This document shows positions 54,413-63,775 of a DNA stretch of 64,000 nt, one piece after another. Numbering within the stretch: position 1 is the stretch's first letter; each line of letters starts with the position of its first letter. The notes beneath the pieces are model-generated. The model had not been told where the DNA came from, made no database searches, and was given only the letters and a program-made list of their open reading frames with translations. A program made the translations under genes and the position numbers. The DNA is from Janibacter sp. HTCC2649 (GTDB lineage Bacteria; Actinomycetota; Actinomycetes; Actinomycetales; Dermatophilaceae), in contig NZ_CH672413.1 in the NCBI RefSeq assembly GCF_000152705.1, forward strand, positions 3,813,046-3,877,045. The letters run 5' to 3'.

Positions 54413-56373
54413 GCCCGCGCACGCTCCTGCGACCGCTGCTGTCCGTCGTGCTGACAGCGATGGCGGTCCTGTGTGTGCCAATATCGGCGACCGCGGCCGA
54501 CCCCATCCCAGGCTCCATCGGCGGCATCAAGGTGACGACAGACCGGGTCACAGGCGTGCTCACCCTCCGCCCCGGGGAGGAGATCGTCTCGATCGACCCG
54601 GGCATGATCGCCACGCTCGACGGCCGACCCTCGCCGGTGACATCCAAGCCCGCCACACGCGCCCAACGCACCACCGTGCTGCTCATCGACACCAGCGGTT
54701 CCATGGGTCGTTCCGGCATGGCGACAGTGCGCACCGCGGTCAAGGACTTCTTGGCCTCGGCGCCGAAGGACGTGAGGATCGGCGTCGTCTCGTTCGGGAA
54801 CACGGCCGGGCCCGAGATCGCGCCGACCACCGCCCGCGCGGCCGTTCAGGCTGTCGTCGACGACCTCCGTGCCGACGGCAACACCGCATTGTTCAGCGGA
54901 GTCACGCAGGCCGTGAGGATGCTCGGCTCCACGGGGGACCGCAGCATCGTCCTGCTCAGCGATGGCAAGAACACCGTGGGTGACCGCGCCTCGGGCCTGG
55001 CGGCTGCGGGAAAGGCGCTCACCGCCTCCCAGGTCCGGGTGGAGGTGGTCCGGTTCACGACGGGGGAGAACGATCCCGAGGCCTTGGCCGCGTTTGCGAA
55101 GGCGGGCGGCGGATCCGTGGTCCAAGCCACCGACGCCGAGGGAGTGCGCACTGCATTCCAGACAGCAGCCAAGGTCCTCGAGTCGCAGGTCCAGTTCGAC
55201 ATCACACGGCCGCCGGGTATGACCGGCTCCGTGCCGGTCGTGGTGCAGGGGACCGCCACGGGCCGTCCCTTCTCCATCAAATCCACAGTCGATCTCGGCG
55301 AGGTCGGCACTCCCGCACCGTCATCCAGCGAGTCGGTCGTCGTGGTCCCGGAGGCTGGGGTCGGGCCAGCCACGCTCACGCGCGTCGAAACAGGGATGAG
55401 CAAGTCCCTCATAGCGGCGCTCATCGCACTCTTCGTGGGCGCCCTCACGCTGGTCATCGCGGTCCTCGACCCCTTCCGGTCCAAACGGCACGACCGCGTC
55501 GCACAGGTCGAGCACTACACACTGGGTGAAGCGTCCCGGCTGCCTCGCAAGGCCGAGGCCAACGCTTCCGTGGTGGCGCAGTCCGCTGTGCGGATGGGGG
55601 AGCGGGTCATGGCGGGTCGCGAGACCACGAGCCGCACCATGGCACTCATCCAGCGTGCCGACCTCCCGTTGAGGGCCGGGGAATGGTTCGTTCTGCGCGT
55701 GGTGGCCATCGTCGTGGGGGGAGCGCTGACCCCGGTCGTGCTCGCCATGCCGTGGTGGTTCACCGTTCCCATTGGCATTGCCCTGGGCTACTTCCTGCCC
55801 GCCGCGGTGCTGCGAATGCTTGCCGGCCGCCGGGCAAAGAAGTTCGAGCAGATGCTCCCCGACATCCTCATGCTCGTGGCCACGACGCTCGCCAGCGGGT
55901 TCAGCCTCACCCAGGCGCTCGACGCGGTCGCTCGCGACTCCGCCCAGCCTGCAGGCAAGGAGTTCTCGCGGACGCTCGCCGAGACGCGCATCGGCGCCGA
56001 CGTCTCGGACGCCCTCGAGAACATGTCGGTCCGCATGGACAGCGAGGCCATGCGTTGGACAACGATGGCCATTCGGATCCAGCGCGACGTCGGTGGCAAC
56101 CTCGCGGACACTCTTCGCACCACCGCCCACACCCTGCGCGAGCGTGAGTCGCTCAAGCGTCAGGTCAACTCGCTGTCGGCCGAGGGTCGTCTGTCGGCCT
56201 ACATCCTTCTCGGGCTCCCCATCCTGCTCTTCGTCTACATGGCGTGGAGCAACCCGGCCTACACGTCCCTGCTCTGGACCAGGACCGTGGGCATCCTCAT
56301 GCTGCTGGGAAGTGGCGTCAGCATGGTCATCGGAACACTGTGGATGCGCAAAGTCATCCAGATCGAGGTCTGA
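54409..56373 (+). CDS. tadB: VWA domain fused to TadB platform protein
   Basis: A 654-residue fusion. Residues 1-30 look like a signal peptide (LLSVVLTAMAVLCVPISATAADP). About 85-265 form a VWA domain with an intact MIDAS motif (LLIDTSGSMGRSG, DGNTALFSG). A membrane helix lies at about 330-350. About 470-654 are the type II secretion F domain with three membrane helices and ASGFSLTQALDAVA. TadB normally is about 320 residues without VWA. The extracytoplasmic VWA could bind pilins or a ligand; this is inference. Confidence 0.92.
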
Positions 56374-56376
56374 GCA

Positions 56377-57282
56377 ATGCTCATCGTCGCAGCCATCCTT
56401 GTTGCGGTTGCACTGTGCGTCGCCGTTGTGCTCATCGGCACCATCGGAGTCGGCACGACCGGTGTCGCCCGGTCACTCGAGCTGGTCAACTACCGTCCGG
56501 ACAGCAGTACCGTCGCCAAGTCCGAGCTGGCTGCGAAGGACCGCCTCGTCGTGCCGTTCGAGCAGGGCCTCAAAGGAGTGGCGCGGCGACTCTCCCCTGC
56601 GGGGACCGCTGGTCGGCTCGCCGCAAGCCTCAACCGGGCGGGCAATCCCCCCGCTTGGCCGGTCGAGCGCATCTTCGGGGCCAAGGGCATCGGGCTCGTC
56701 GCCGGCGCCCTCCTGGGCCTCTTTTTCGGCGGCCTCGGCCTCACGGGCCTCCTGTATGCCGTCATCGGCGGCGCAGCACTCTTCTTTCTCCCCGACCTCC
56801 TCGTCTACAACGCGGGAATCCGGCGCCAGGAGCAGCTCCGCAAGGGCTTCGCCGACGCGCTCGACATGCTCACGGTGTGTGTCGAGTCCGGGCAGGGCTT
56901 CGATGCCGCGCTGGGGCAGGTTGCCCGCAACGTGACTGGGCCGATTGCTGGCGAGTTCGCGCGAGTCCTGTCCGAGTTCCAGATCGGCATGACCCGTGGG
57001 CAGGCCTTTCAGGGGATGGCCGAGCGAAACACCTCGCCCGAGGTCAAGAACTTTGTCTCCGCCCTGGTGCAGGCCGACCGGCTGGGAGTGCCCATCGCGG
57101 GCGTCCTGCGCGAGCAGACCAAGGAAATGCGCGTCGTCCGCCGCCAACTCGCCGAGGAGAAGGCCCAGAAGGTGACCGTCAAGGTGGTCTTTCCGGTGCT
57201 CCTGTGCATCTTCCCGGTGATCTTCGTGGTCATCCTGGGCCCGGCCGCGATCAACATCTATGACCTCTTCAGCAAGACCTGA
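56377..57282 (+). CDS. tadC: TadC platform protein (type II secretion F domain)
   Basis: A 301-residue inner membrane protein with one N-terminal helix, a helical hairpin pair (about 110-145), the cytoplasmic F domain (DALDMLTVCVESGQGFDAALGQVA) and a C-terminal helix. It partners TadB as the pilus base. The gene begins 3 bp after tadB. No prepilin peptidase (TadV) gene follows; it must lie elsewhere. Confidence 0.93.
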   Translation: MLIVAAILVAVALCVAVVLIGTIGVGTTGVARSLELVNYRPDSSTVAKSELAAKDRLVVPFEQGLKGVARRLSPAGTAGRLAASLNRAGNPPAWPVERIFGAKGIGLVAGALLGLFFGGLGLTGLLYAVIGGAALFFLPDLLVYNAGIRRQEQLRKGFADALDMLTVCVESGQGFDAALGQVARNVTGPIAGEFARVLSEFQIGMTRGQAFQGMAERNTSPEVKNFVSALVQADRLGVPIAGVLREQTKEMRVVRRQLAEEKAQKVTVKVVFPVLLCIFPVIFVVILGPAAINIYDLFSKT

Positions 57283-57289
57283 GGTCGAC

Positions 57290-58390
57290 ATGAGCAGTCA
57301 GTCTGCGCTCGTCGTTCGCGGCACGGTAGGGCGCGACCGGATGCTTGACGGGCTGCGTGCGTCCGCCGCCCTGGCAGTCGTCTACGTGCACTACCTCTTC
57401 TTCTCTGGACTCACAGCCAGGCCGGGAGCGGGCTACATCGGAGTGCTCGTATTTTTCGTGCTCTCCGGCTACCTCATCACCCGAATGTTGTGGCGACCAC
57501 TTCGATCAACGTCCACCCCCTACCGGTCGTTCCTCGCTCGCCGCATCCGTCGCCTGCTGCCGGCCCTGCTCGGCGTGGTCCTGGTTGCGGGCCCGGTCAT
57601 GACGTTGGTCGGCCCGGGAGATGCGTTGGCGTCCGTTCGGTCCTCGCTCATCGTGTTGACGCAGCTCACTGCCTTCTTCCTCGCGGCTGATGCCTTCCCG
57701 ATGGAGGCCTGGGTGCCGACTTGGAGCCTGACGGTCGAGTGGGTGTTCTATCTGCTGTGGCCGATCGTGCTCGTGAAGATGCGACGCCGTGGCCTCTCCA
57801 CGCTTGGCGCGACTCGGGTCACACTTGTCCTTGCGGCACTTCTCTACGGCGCGGCGATCCCGCTTTCTCCAAGCGCCTTTTACTACCTTCCCGTGGGCAA
57901 TTTGGCTGTGATGCTCATGGGCTCGGCGCTTGCACTGGCGCACGCCCGCGAGCCTCGACGAACCGGTGGTCGGGATGCGGCGATCGCGGACATGGCTTTC
58001 TTCGCGTTCATCTTGGCAGTGCTCCTACCGAGCGCAGGATTGTCCGGGTCGTGGCTCTATCGCGTCACCTATGTCCCGATCGCGGTCATCGTTGCCCTGG
58101 TGCTCATCGACCAGCGGCCGGGCACGGGCGGCATGGCCCGTCGCCTCCTCGAGTCCCGGCCCATGGTCGCCATCGGGCAGTCGAGCTACAGCCTCTACCT
58201 CTGGCATTTGCCGATCCTCTGGATCGCCTACTGGGGCCTGCCCGACCTACCCGTGGCCCTCCGCGTCGCCATCGCCACGGTGTCACTCGTCCCGGTCGTC
58301 TGGCTCAGTTTCACCCTGCTCGAGAAGCCCGTTCTCAAAGACCCAGTCGCCACCCAATCCCCGATCACGGCAACGGTGCGCAGCAGCTGA
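57290..58390 (+). CDS. Acyltransferase family 3 (OafA/YrhL-like)
   Basis: A 366-residue membrane acyltransferase with about ten hydrophobic segments. Motifs: RMLDGLRASAALAVVYVHY (catalytic His), FFVLSGYLITRML, RRIRRLLPALL, WSLTVEWVFYLLWP and a late SYSLYLWHLPIL. Enzymes of this family O-acylate surface glycans. It follows tadC by 7 bp, so it may be co-transcribed, but the link to pili is unclear. The sequence ends just before a hairpin terminator. Confidence 0.92.
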   Translation: MSSQSALVVRGTVGRDRMLDGLRASAALAVVYVHYLFFSGLTARPGAGYIGVLVFFVLSGYLITRMLWRPLRSTSTPYRSFLARRIRRLLPALLGVVLVAGPVMTLVGPGDALASVRSSLIVLTQLTAFFLAADAFPMEAWVPTWSLTVEWVFYLLWPIVLVKMRRRGLSTLGATRVTLVLAALLYGAAIPLSPSAFYYLPVGNLAVMLMGSALALAHAREPRRTGGRDAAIADMAFFAFILAVLLPSAGLSGSWLYRVTYVPIAVIVALVLIDQRPGTGGMARRLLESRPMVAIGQSSYSLYLWHLPILWIAYWGLPDLPVALRVAIATVSLVPVVWLSFTLLEKPVLKDPVATQSPITATVRSS

Positions 58391-58402
58391 GTCGACCACA
58401 GC

Positions 58403-58450
58403 GAAGGCCGGGTATGCCGGGAACGTGAGTTCCCGGCATACCCGGCCTTC
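58403..58450. terminator. Hairpin terminator with paired GTATGCCG motifs (copy 2)
   Basis: A perfect 22-bp stem (inner part GGTATGCCGGGAAC) with GTGA tetraloop, then GTTGT. It is placed between convergent acyltransferase and GH3 stop codons. Confidence 0.85.
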
Positions 58451-58471
58451 GTTGTCGGTCTGGGTCTGGCC

Positions 58472-60325
58472 TCAGAAGCCGAGGCCGTGGCCGAACGGGT
58501 AGAGCTCGCCGGAGCCGTCCGCCTTTGGGATCGAGACGGGGAGCTTGCCGGCCGGGTTCACCTCGCCGAAGATCACGCGCACCAGCGACTCGACCTGGTC
58601 CGCCGTGTAGCCGAAGGTGTCGACGACAGTCTTGGCCTCGGGGAACGACGCGACGTCATACGGGTTGCGCATCGCCGCGACGACGACTGGCTTCCCGGTC
58701 GCGATGAGTGCCTTCACCAGCTTGGTCTGAGCCACGGCGGCTGGGGTCGGCAATCCGGTAGCGGTGTTGACGGCATACGCGTTGTTGGTCGAAACCACCA
58801 CGAGGTCTGAGGTGGCTGCCGCCGCGACGGCGCTGTCGATCGCTGCCTGGGACGGTGTCGTCCCGGACTCGCGTACCTGGGTCGTGGCTCCGCGGGCGGT
58901 GAGTGCGGTGGCCATCGTCTGGGTCGTGCCAACACCCCAGCCGGCGACGAGAACCTTGCGCGGACCGGCGGCCAGCGGCAGGAGGTTGGCGTCGTTCTTG
59001 ACGAGGGTGGTCGTGCGGTCGGTGATCGCCTGCGCGTCGGCCAGGTGCTGCGGTGCGCCCATGATCTGGGGCGCCGCGGCCACATCGACGATTGGGTCCT
59101 GGAAGATGCCGCGCTGGTACTTGTGGAGCAGGACGCGATAGACGGACTCGTCGATGCGCTGCTTGCTGATCGCTCCGGTCTTCACGGCGTTGAGCACTGC
59201 GCCCATGGCCGTGTCCATCTGGACGGGCACGAGCAGCTGGTCAGCGCCGGCCTGGAGTGCCTTGACCGGTGCGACGTCGGCCGGGTAGGTCGCTGCGGCG
59301 CCCGCCATGTCGAGCGCGTCCGTGACGATGAGCCCCTTGTAGCCGAGCTCGTTGCGCAGCAGTCCGGTGAGGACCTTGTGCGACATCGTGGCAGGAACAC
59401 CCGGGTCGATCGCGGGCATGACGACGTGGGCGGTCATGATCGTCTCGACCCCGGCGTCCGCTGCTGCCTTGAAGGGCGGCAGGTCAATGTCGTGGATCTG
59501 CTGCAGCGTGTGGGTGACCTCGGGCAGTCCGAAGTGGCTGTCCACGCCGGTGTCGCCGTGGCCCGGGAAGTGCTTGGCGACGGAGGAGACGCCGCCCGCG
59601 CGGTAGCCCTTGATCTGCGCCACGGCGAGGTCGGAGACCAGCTTGGCGTCGCCACCGATGGAGCGGATCCCGATGACCGGGTTGTTGGGGTTGATGTTGA
59701 CGTCGGAGACCGGGGCGTAGTCCTGCGTCACGCCGACGGCGGCGAGCTCGGAGCCGATGACCTCGGCCGAGCGCGTCGCGTCCGCCACGGAGCGGCCAGC
59801 GCCGAGCGCCATGTTGCCGGGCATCTGGGTCGCCGGCGCACCGAAGCGGGCGACGAGTGCGCCACCCTCCTGGTCAACCGAGATCTGCAGCGGGATCTTG
59901 GTCGGCTGCGCGAGGGCCGCGGTCTGCAGGCCGTTGGACAGCGTGGCGACCTGGGCGGGGTCGCCGATGTTGTCGTCGTTGTTGCGGGTCGTGTAGTAGA
60001 TGACGCCGCCCGGCTGGTACTTTGCGATCGCCTGCGCGGGGGTGTCGACGCCGAAGAGTCGCTGGTTCGTCGCCTTGGCCAGGTCGCTCACCGTGTTGGC
60101 GTCGCGACCGGCCACCTCGATGACGAAGAGCTGGCCGACCTTCTGCTCCAGCGTCATGTGGTTCATGAGGCTGACGATCTTGCCGCGGTAGGGCGCGTCG
60201 CCGGAGTTGCCCGGATCGCCGCTCGCAGACGGGCTGAACGCCGCAGCCATCGCCACGGCAACGCCGATGGCAGGCAGTTGGACCAAGGTCCGGTTGCGAC
60301 GGGTGGATGCTGGCCGTGTGAACAT
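58472..60325 (-). CDS. Glycoside hydrolase family 3, beta-N-acetylhexosaminidase (NagZ-like)
   Basis: A 617-residue exported enzyme. A signal peptide spans about 1-35 (VQLPAIGVAVAMAAAFSPSASG). The GH3 TIM barrel carries the NagZ hallmark KHFPGHGDTGVDSH and the nucleophile Asp in KGLIVTDALDMAG. A C-terminal GH3_C alpha/beta domain (about 400-617) ends in GELYPFGHGLGF. It would trim N-acetylglucosaminyl residues from peptidoglycan fragments. GGAGGT lies before the ATG. Confidence 0.93.
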   Translation of the reverse strand: MFTRPASTRRNRTLVQLPAIGVAVAMAAAFSPSASGDPGNSGDAPYRGKIVSLMNHMTLEQKVGQLFVIEVAGRDANTVSDLAKATNQRLFGVDTPAQAIAKYQPGGVIYYTTRNNDDNIGDPAQVATLSNGLQTAALAQPTKIPLQISVDQEGGALVARFGAPATQMPGNMALGAGRSVADATRSAEVIGSELAAVGVTQDYAPVSDVNINPNNPVIGIRSIGGDAKLVSDLAVAQIKGYRAGGVSSVAKHFPGHGDTGVDSHFGLPEVTHTLQQIHDIDLPPFKAAADAGVETIMTAHVVMPAIDPGVPATMSHKVLTGLLRNELGYKGLIVTDALDMAGAAATYPADVAPVKALQAGADQLLVPVQMDTAMGAVLNAVKTGAISKQRIDESVYRVLLHKYQRGIFQDPIVDVAAAPQIMGAPQHLADAQAITDRTTTLVKNDANLLPLAAGPRKVLVAGWGVGTTQTMATALTARGATTQVRESGTTPSQAAIDSAVAAAATSDLVVVSTNNAYAVNTATGLPTPAAVAQTKLVKALIATGKPVVVAAMRNPYDVASFPEAKTVVDTFGYTADQVESLVRVIFGEVNPAGKLPVSIPKADGSGELYPFGHGLGF

Positions 60326-60453
60326 GTGGCACCTCCGGGGCTCGCGTACCCCCAGGGAGGGGAACGAAAACGACACTAGGCCGCGCACAGCGCGTTGGGA
60401 AGCCCCGGCCCGGGCCAATTTTGTGTAAAAAATATCCGGAGGACAAACGCCAC

Positions 60454-60459
60454 TAGTCT
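60454..60459 (+). promoter_or_regulatory. -10 box TAGTCT, leaderless promoter
   Basis: TAGTCT ends 6 nt before the ATG of the spermidine-synthase-like gene, with no ribosome binding site between. Confidence 0.55.
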
Positions 60460-60465
60460 CGGCGG

Positions 60466-61173
60466 ATGAAGATCCAGGAGCTCGACTACGGCGATACGCC
60501 ATGGGGCGTCATCAGCCTTCGACGGCGCTGGGACCGCATCACGGAGCGAGACGTCCATGAGGTCAAGCTCGGCGACGACTTCCTCATGTCGAGCCAATTC
60601 ACCACTGGCGAGCGGGAATTGGCGCGGATCGGCCTCGCCGCAGTGGCCGAGTCGGCCGGCTCGTCGCTCACGGTCCTCGTGGGCGGACTCGGACTCGGCT
60701 ACACCGCGCTGACCGCGCTCGAGGACCAGCGCGTCGCGGAGCTGACCGTCATCGAAGCCCTGCCGATGGTCATCGCCTGGCACGAACGCGATCTGCTGCC
60801 CGACACCGAGGGAATGGCCGCCGACCCGCGGGTGCGCCTCGTGCCCGACGACTTCTTCGACGTGGTGCGGACAGGACGTGCCGACCGCACCTACGACGCC
60901 GCGCTCGTCGACATCGACCATGCGCCCGACTGGCTGTTGCGCGACGACCACGGTGACCTCTACACGGTCGAGGGCTTCGCCCGGGTGGGCGCGATGCTCA
61001 CCGACGACGGCGTCTTCGCGCTCTGGTCCGATGAACCGCCCGAGCCCGAGGTCGTCCGCCGCATGGGGGAGGCGTTCGAGCACGCCGACGCCCACGTGGT
61101 CCCGTTCCCCAACCCGATCACCGGCGGAGAGTCCACCAACACCGTCTATCTCGCGGTCCGTCCCCGTCGCTGA
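60466..61173 (+). CDS. Spermidine synthase-like methyltransferase-fold protein
   Basis: A 235-residue Rossmann protein with SAM-type loop VLVGGLGLGYTALTAL (about 70-85), acidic TVIEALP, VRLVPDDFFDVV and YDAALVDIDHAPDWLL. This resembles the spermidine synthase-like family common in actinobacteria (PF01564 relatives), where aminopropyl transfer is not demonstrated. Divergent from the GH3 gene, probably leaderless. Function unknown. Confidence 0.82.
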   Translation: MKIQELDYGDTPWGVISLRRRWDRITERDVHEVKLGDDFLMSSQFTTGERELARIGLAAVAESAGSSLTVLVGGLGLGYTALTALEDQRVAELTVIEALPMVIAWHERDLLPDTEGMAADPRVRLVPDDFFDVVRTGRADRTYDAALVDIDHAPDWLLRDDHGDLYTVEGFARVGAMLTDDGVFALWSDEPPEPEVVRRMGEAFEHADAHVVPFPNPITGGESTNTVYLAVRPRR

Positions 61174-61522
61174 GCGCGCCTGTCGGCCCAACCGAGGCCG
61201 TGGTTCATCAGTGACGGTGGCCTGACCAGAACGAAAGCTGGGTATGCCGGGAGCGCGAGTTCCCGGCATACCCAGTCCTGGTTTTCGGTCAGGAATGCAA
61301 GGGTCACCGACTGTCACTGCGCCTGCGGGTTACCGCGCAGGGAGGATGCCTTTGGCCATGAGGGGTCAGCGTGTTGTTCGGCACGTTCTGAGAGGCTGCG
61401 ACTCGTTCTTGTCCCAGTTCTGGTGATCGATGGCGGCGCGGAGAGCCCCTCTCAGACGCGCCGTTGACACGGGCGCCCAACCGGACGATCTTGGGGTCAT
61501 CCGCCAATGGGAAGAGGGCGTC
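61174..61522. other. Intergenic region before hcp: terminator, then promoter candidate
   Basis: 349 bp without a convincing gene. It starts with a hairpin terminator (copy 3). Nearer hcp there is a perfect -35 TTGACA at 61464-61469, with only a poor -10 (GATCTT, 61487-61492) at the right distance. A GAAGAGGG ribosome binding site precedes the hcp ATG. Confidence 0.5.
61238..61275. terminator. Hairpin terminator with paired GTATGCCG motifs (copy 3)
   Basis: A 17-bp stem (core CTGGGTATGCCGGGA and its complement, one G-U pair near the tip) with GCGA loop. CCTGACC and GGTCAGG extend it outward at 61221-61227 and 61286-61292. GTTTTC follows. Confidence 0.82.
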
Positions 61523-62014
61523 ATGACAATCTCGATCTTCGCCCGCATCGGCGCGATCAACGGTGAGTCGCGAGACGCCAGGCACAAGGACGAGATCGAC
61601 GTGCTGTCGTGGTCCTGGGGCCTGTCCCAGTCCGGCGCCGCAGGCCACGGAGGAGGGCGAGGAGGGGCCGGAGCAGGCAAGGCGACCTTCCACGACTTCA
61701 CCTTCACTCATCACATCGACAAGGCGTCTCCACTGCTGATGAAGGCGTGTGCCACGGGTGAGCACATCAGGGACGCGACCCTGACGGTCCGCAAGTCGGG
61801 CCAGGGGCAGCAGGACTACGTGATCATCACGATGAATGACCTTCTCGTGACGGGCGTTTCCACGAGGGTCAGCGTCGAGGGTGACGCCACGATGGAGGAG
61901 GTCGTGCTCGCGTTCGCGAAGGTCGACCTCGAGTACAAGCCGCAGAAACCTGATGGCTCGTTGGACGTCGGGATCCATTTCGCCTTCGACCTCAAGACAC
62001 ACAAGTCGGGGTAG
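61523..62014 (+). CDS. Hcp1-family (type VI tube-like) protein
   Basis: A 163-residue beta-barrel protein of the Hcp family: N-terminal ARIGAINGESRDARHKDEIDVLSWSWG, FHDFTFTHHIDKASPLLMKACATGEHI, and DYVIITMNDLLVTGVST. A Gly-rich loop (AAGHGGGRGGAGAG) replaces the usual turn. Hcp forms rings of the type VI secretion tube in diderms; no other T6SS gene is seen here, as is usual for actinobacterial Hcp proteins. It may be a secreted stand-alone protein. No signal peptide is visible. Confidence 0.85.
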   Translation: MTISIFARIGAINGESRDARHKDEIDVLSWSWGLSQSGAAGHGGGRGGAGAGKATFHDFTFTHHIDKASPLLMKACATGEHIRDATLTVRKSGQGQQDYVIITMNDLLVTGVSTRVSVEGDATMEEVVLAFAKVDLEYKPQKPDGSLDVGIHFAFDLKTHKSG

Positions 62015-62046
62015 CAACTCCACCCTGCGGCCAGCGCTGTGTGTGC

Positions 62047-62448
62047 TCAGGTCGGCAGGTGTGCGATGGCTTCGATCGAGACGAGGAGTCCGCGGGGCAG
62101 CGCGACGTTCGCGGGCGCAGATCGGGCAGGTGCGGGTTCGGGCATGAACCGGGAGTACACCTCGTTGAGCTTCGCGAAGTCCTTCACGTCGGCATAGAAG
62201 ATCGTGGTCTTCACGAGATCCACCAAGGACGCACCCGCGGCTTCGAGGATCGCCGAGATGTTGCGCAGCGCCTGCTCGGTCTGCGCCTCAATGCCGTCGG
62301 CAACCTCACCGGTGTGTGGGTCGATACCGGGTGTACCCGACACGAAGACGAACCCGCCGGCGACGATCGCTTGGCTGTAGGGACCCAGTGCTGCGGGAGC
62401 GTCGTCCGTTGCGACTGAAGCCCTCGACGAACTGCGCTGATCGCCCAT
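62047..62448 (-). CDS. RidA family enamine/imine deaminase
   Basis: A 133-residue protein. Conserved segments: APAALGPYSQAIVAGGFVFVSGTPGIDP, IEAQTEQALRNISAILEAAG and the late RSAPANVALPRGLLVSIEAIA (Arg and Glu of the active site). RidA hydrolyses reactive 2-aminoacrylate-type imines. A TAGTCT box lies 7 nt before the ATG, a leaderless arrangement. Confidence 0.92.
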   Translation of the reverse strand: MGDQRSSSRASVATDDAPAALGPYSQAIVAGGFVFVSGTPGIDPHTGEVADGIEAQTEQALRNISAILEAAGASLVDLVKTTIFYADVKDFAKLNEVYSRFMPEPAPARSAPANVALPRGLLVSIEAIAHLPT

Positions 62449-62455
62449 GACTTCG

Positions 62456-62461
62456 AGACTA
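62456..62461 (-). promoter_or_regulatory. -10 box TAGTCT for RidA gene, leaderless
   Basis: Read on the minus strand, TAGTCT ends 7 nt before the ATG and no Shine-Dalgarno is visible. Confidence 0.5.
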
Positions 62462-62530
62462 GCGGGGGTGGGCGAGAGCCCACAGTGCATTGAGGATCTG
62501 CCACCGGCCGTCAGCATGACCCAACGGAAA

Positions 62531-62571
62531 GGCTGGGTATGCCGGGAGGTGAACTCCCGGCATACCCGGCC
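62531..62571. terminator. Hairpin terminator with paired GTATGCCG motifs (copy 4)
   Basis: An 18-bp stem (core GGGTATGCCGGGAG and complement, one G-U pair) with GTGAA loop, then GTCGTTTCGGTCAGG. It lies 29 bp past the stop of the M15-like gene, which it should terminate. Confidence 0.82.
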
Positions 62572-62599
62572 CTGTCGTTTCGGTCAGGGGACCGAAAGG

Positions 62600-63526
62600 T
62601 CACAGACCCTTGTAGCGCTCCCACCACGTGAACGGCATCCGGTAGGACGTCGGGGTGTTGTCGGCCGAGTGGCTCGCGAGCCCGTTCTTGCCGATGTAGT
62701 AGTCGCAGACCTGGTCGCGGGCGACGTGGCCGCCGTCCTTCTGCCAGATGTCGGGGTCAGCGATCGCCACGGCGTGGATGTGATAGCTGAATCCCTGCGC
62801 GGGGGTGCGCAGCCAGGCCGCGAAACCGACCGTGCGCAGCGCCTTGACCTGCTGCCAACGCTGGGTCTCGGACAGGCCCGCCACGGAGATGTCGACGACG
62901 CCGCCACCATCGTGGGTGCCGGCCGAAGCGCCCACGCCACCGGGGTTGTAGCTGCCCTGGACGAGGCTGAAGTTCCAGCGGGGGAGCAGGTTGTCGGCCG
63001 CCTGGAGCATGTTCTTGGTGCGGGTGTTGACGCGCTTGCCGCCGTAGGAGTCGGTGGTGCTGCCGGCAGTGACCTTGTGCGCGACGGTGAAACGGTTGGC
63101 GCCGAGCTTGGTCAGGGACGTGGGGCCCGGCAGGCCGTTGGCGTCGATGCCGCTGTAGCCGAGCTTGCGCTGCCACGTCGTGTAGGAGCTCGTCGTGCCG
63201 TTGCCGTACCAGCCGTCGGCCGTGGTCGCGATGCCCTTGGCCTTGAGTGCGGACTGCACGCGGATCGTCGAGGTGTTGTCGGACAGGCCGGAGCGCTGGC
63301 CGCAGCGCGGCTCGACCTGGGCGGCCGCGAGGACGCGGGCCATGTCGACGGTCGGCAGGGCCGTGGCCGCAGTGGCCGCCGTGGTGACGGTGTTGTTCGT
63401 GCTGGCCGTGGGCGTCGCGGCGGTCGACGGTGCGGCTGCTGCCACACCGAGCGCAAGGGCGCTCGCGGCGGCGACGGCGAGTGGTGCCGCGACGGCGTGC
63501 CTGCGGCTGATCTTCCGGTGCTTCAT
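62600..63526 (-). CDS. Secreted peptidoglycan-binding, M15-like peptidase domain protein
   Basis: A 308-residue exported protein: signal peptide about 1-43 (HAVAAPLAVAAASALALGVAAAAP), a peptidoglycan-binding-like module (about 80-140: IRVQSALKAKGIATTADGWYG...LPGPTSLTKLG) and a C-terminal M15-like domain. The latter shows THDGGGVVDIS (His...Asp) and YHIHAVAIADPD (HxH), which together fit the zinc ligands of D-Ala-D-Ala carboxypeptidases and endolysins. It probably cuts cell-wall peptides. ATG at 63526 has GGAGGGG upstream. Confidence 0.8.
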   Translation of the reverse strand: MKHRKISRRHAVAAPLAVAAASALALGVAAAAPSTAATPTASTNNTVTTAATAATALPTVDMARVLAAAQVEPRCGQRSGLSDNTSTIRVQSALKAKGIATTADGWYGNGTTSSYTTWQRKLGYSGIDANGLPGPTSLTKLGANRFTVAHKVTAGSTTDSYGGKRVNTRTKNMLQAADNLLPRWNFSLVQGSYNPGGVGASAGTHDGGGVVDISVAGLSETQRWQQVKALRTVGFAAWLRTPAQGFSYHIHAVAIADPDIWQKDGGHVARDQVCDYYIGKNGLASHSADNTPTSYRMPFTWWERYKGL

Positions 63527-63627
63527 GGTTTTCCCCTCCATGGTCTGGGCCTGCCCGATGTCTCGAGCCTCACGCCGAGTGGCGTGCCCGGGGCCGAACG
63601 TAGGTCCGCACTGCGGTCCTTGCCCAT

Positions 63628-63676
63628 GGGGAGAGCTCCCCGTGGAGGCCCGGTCAGCACGAGGGGAGGACTCCCC
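63628..63676. promoter_or_regulatory. Paired palindromes GGGGAG-NN-CTCCCC in a divergent promoter region
   Basis: Two copies (63628-63641 and 63663-63676), 35 bp apart, each continue into CCGTG(G/C)AGGCC, so about 23 bp is directly repeated. They lie between the M15-like gene start and mtrA. The paired symmetric boxes suggest a dimeric regulator binding twice, or two RNA hairpins in the M15-like message leader. Confidence 0.5.
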
Positions 63677-63775
63677 GTGCAGGCCAAGGTGAACGGCCCA
63701 TGCACCTCGCTGTGGGATCATGAGGAATCGGCGCGGGGACAGCGCCGCATCACTTGTGCCACTTAAGGAGTGACC

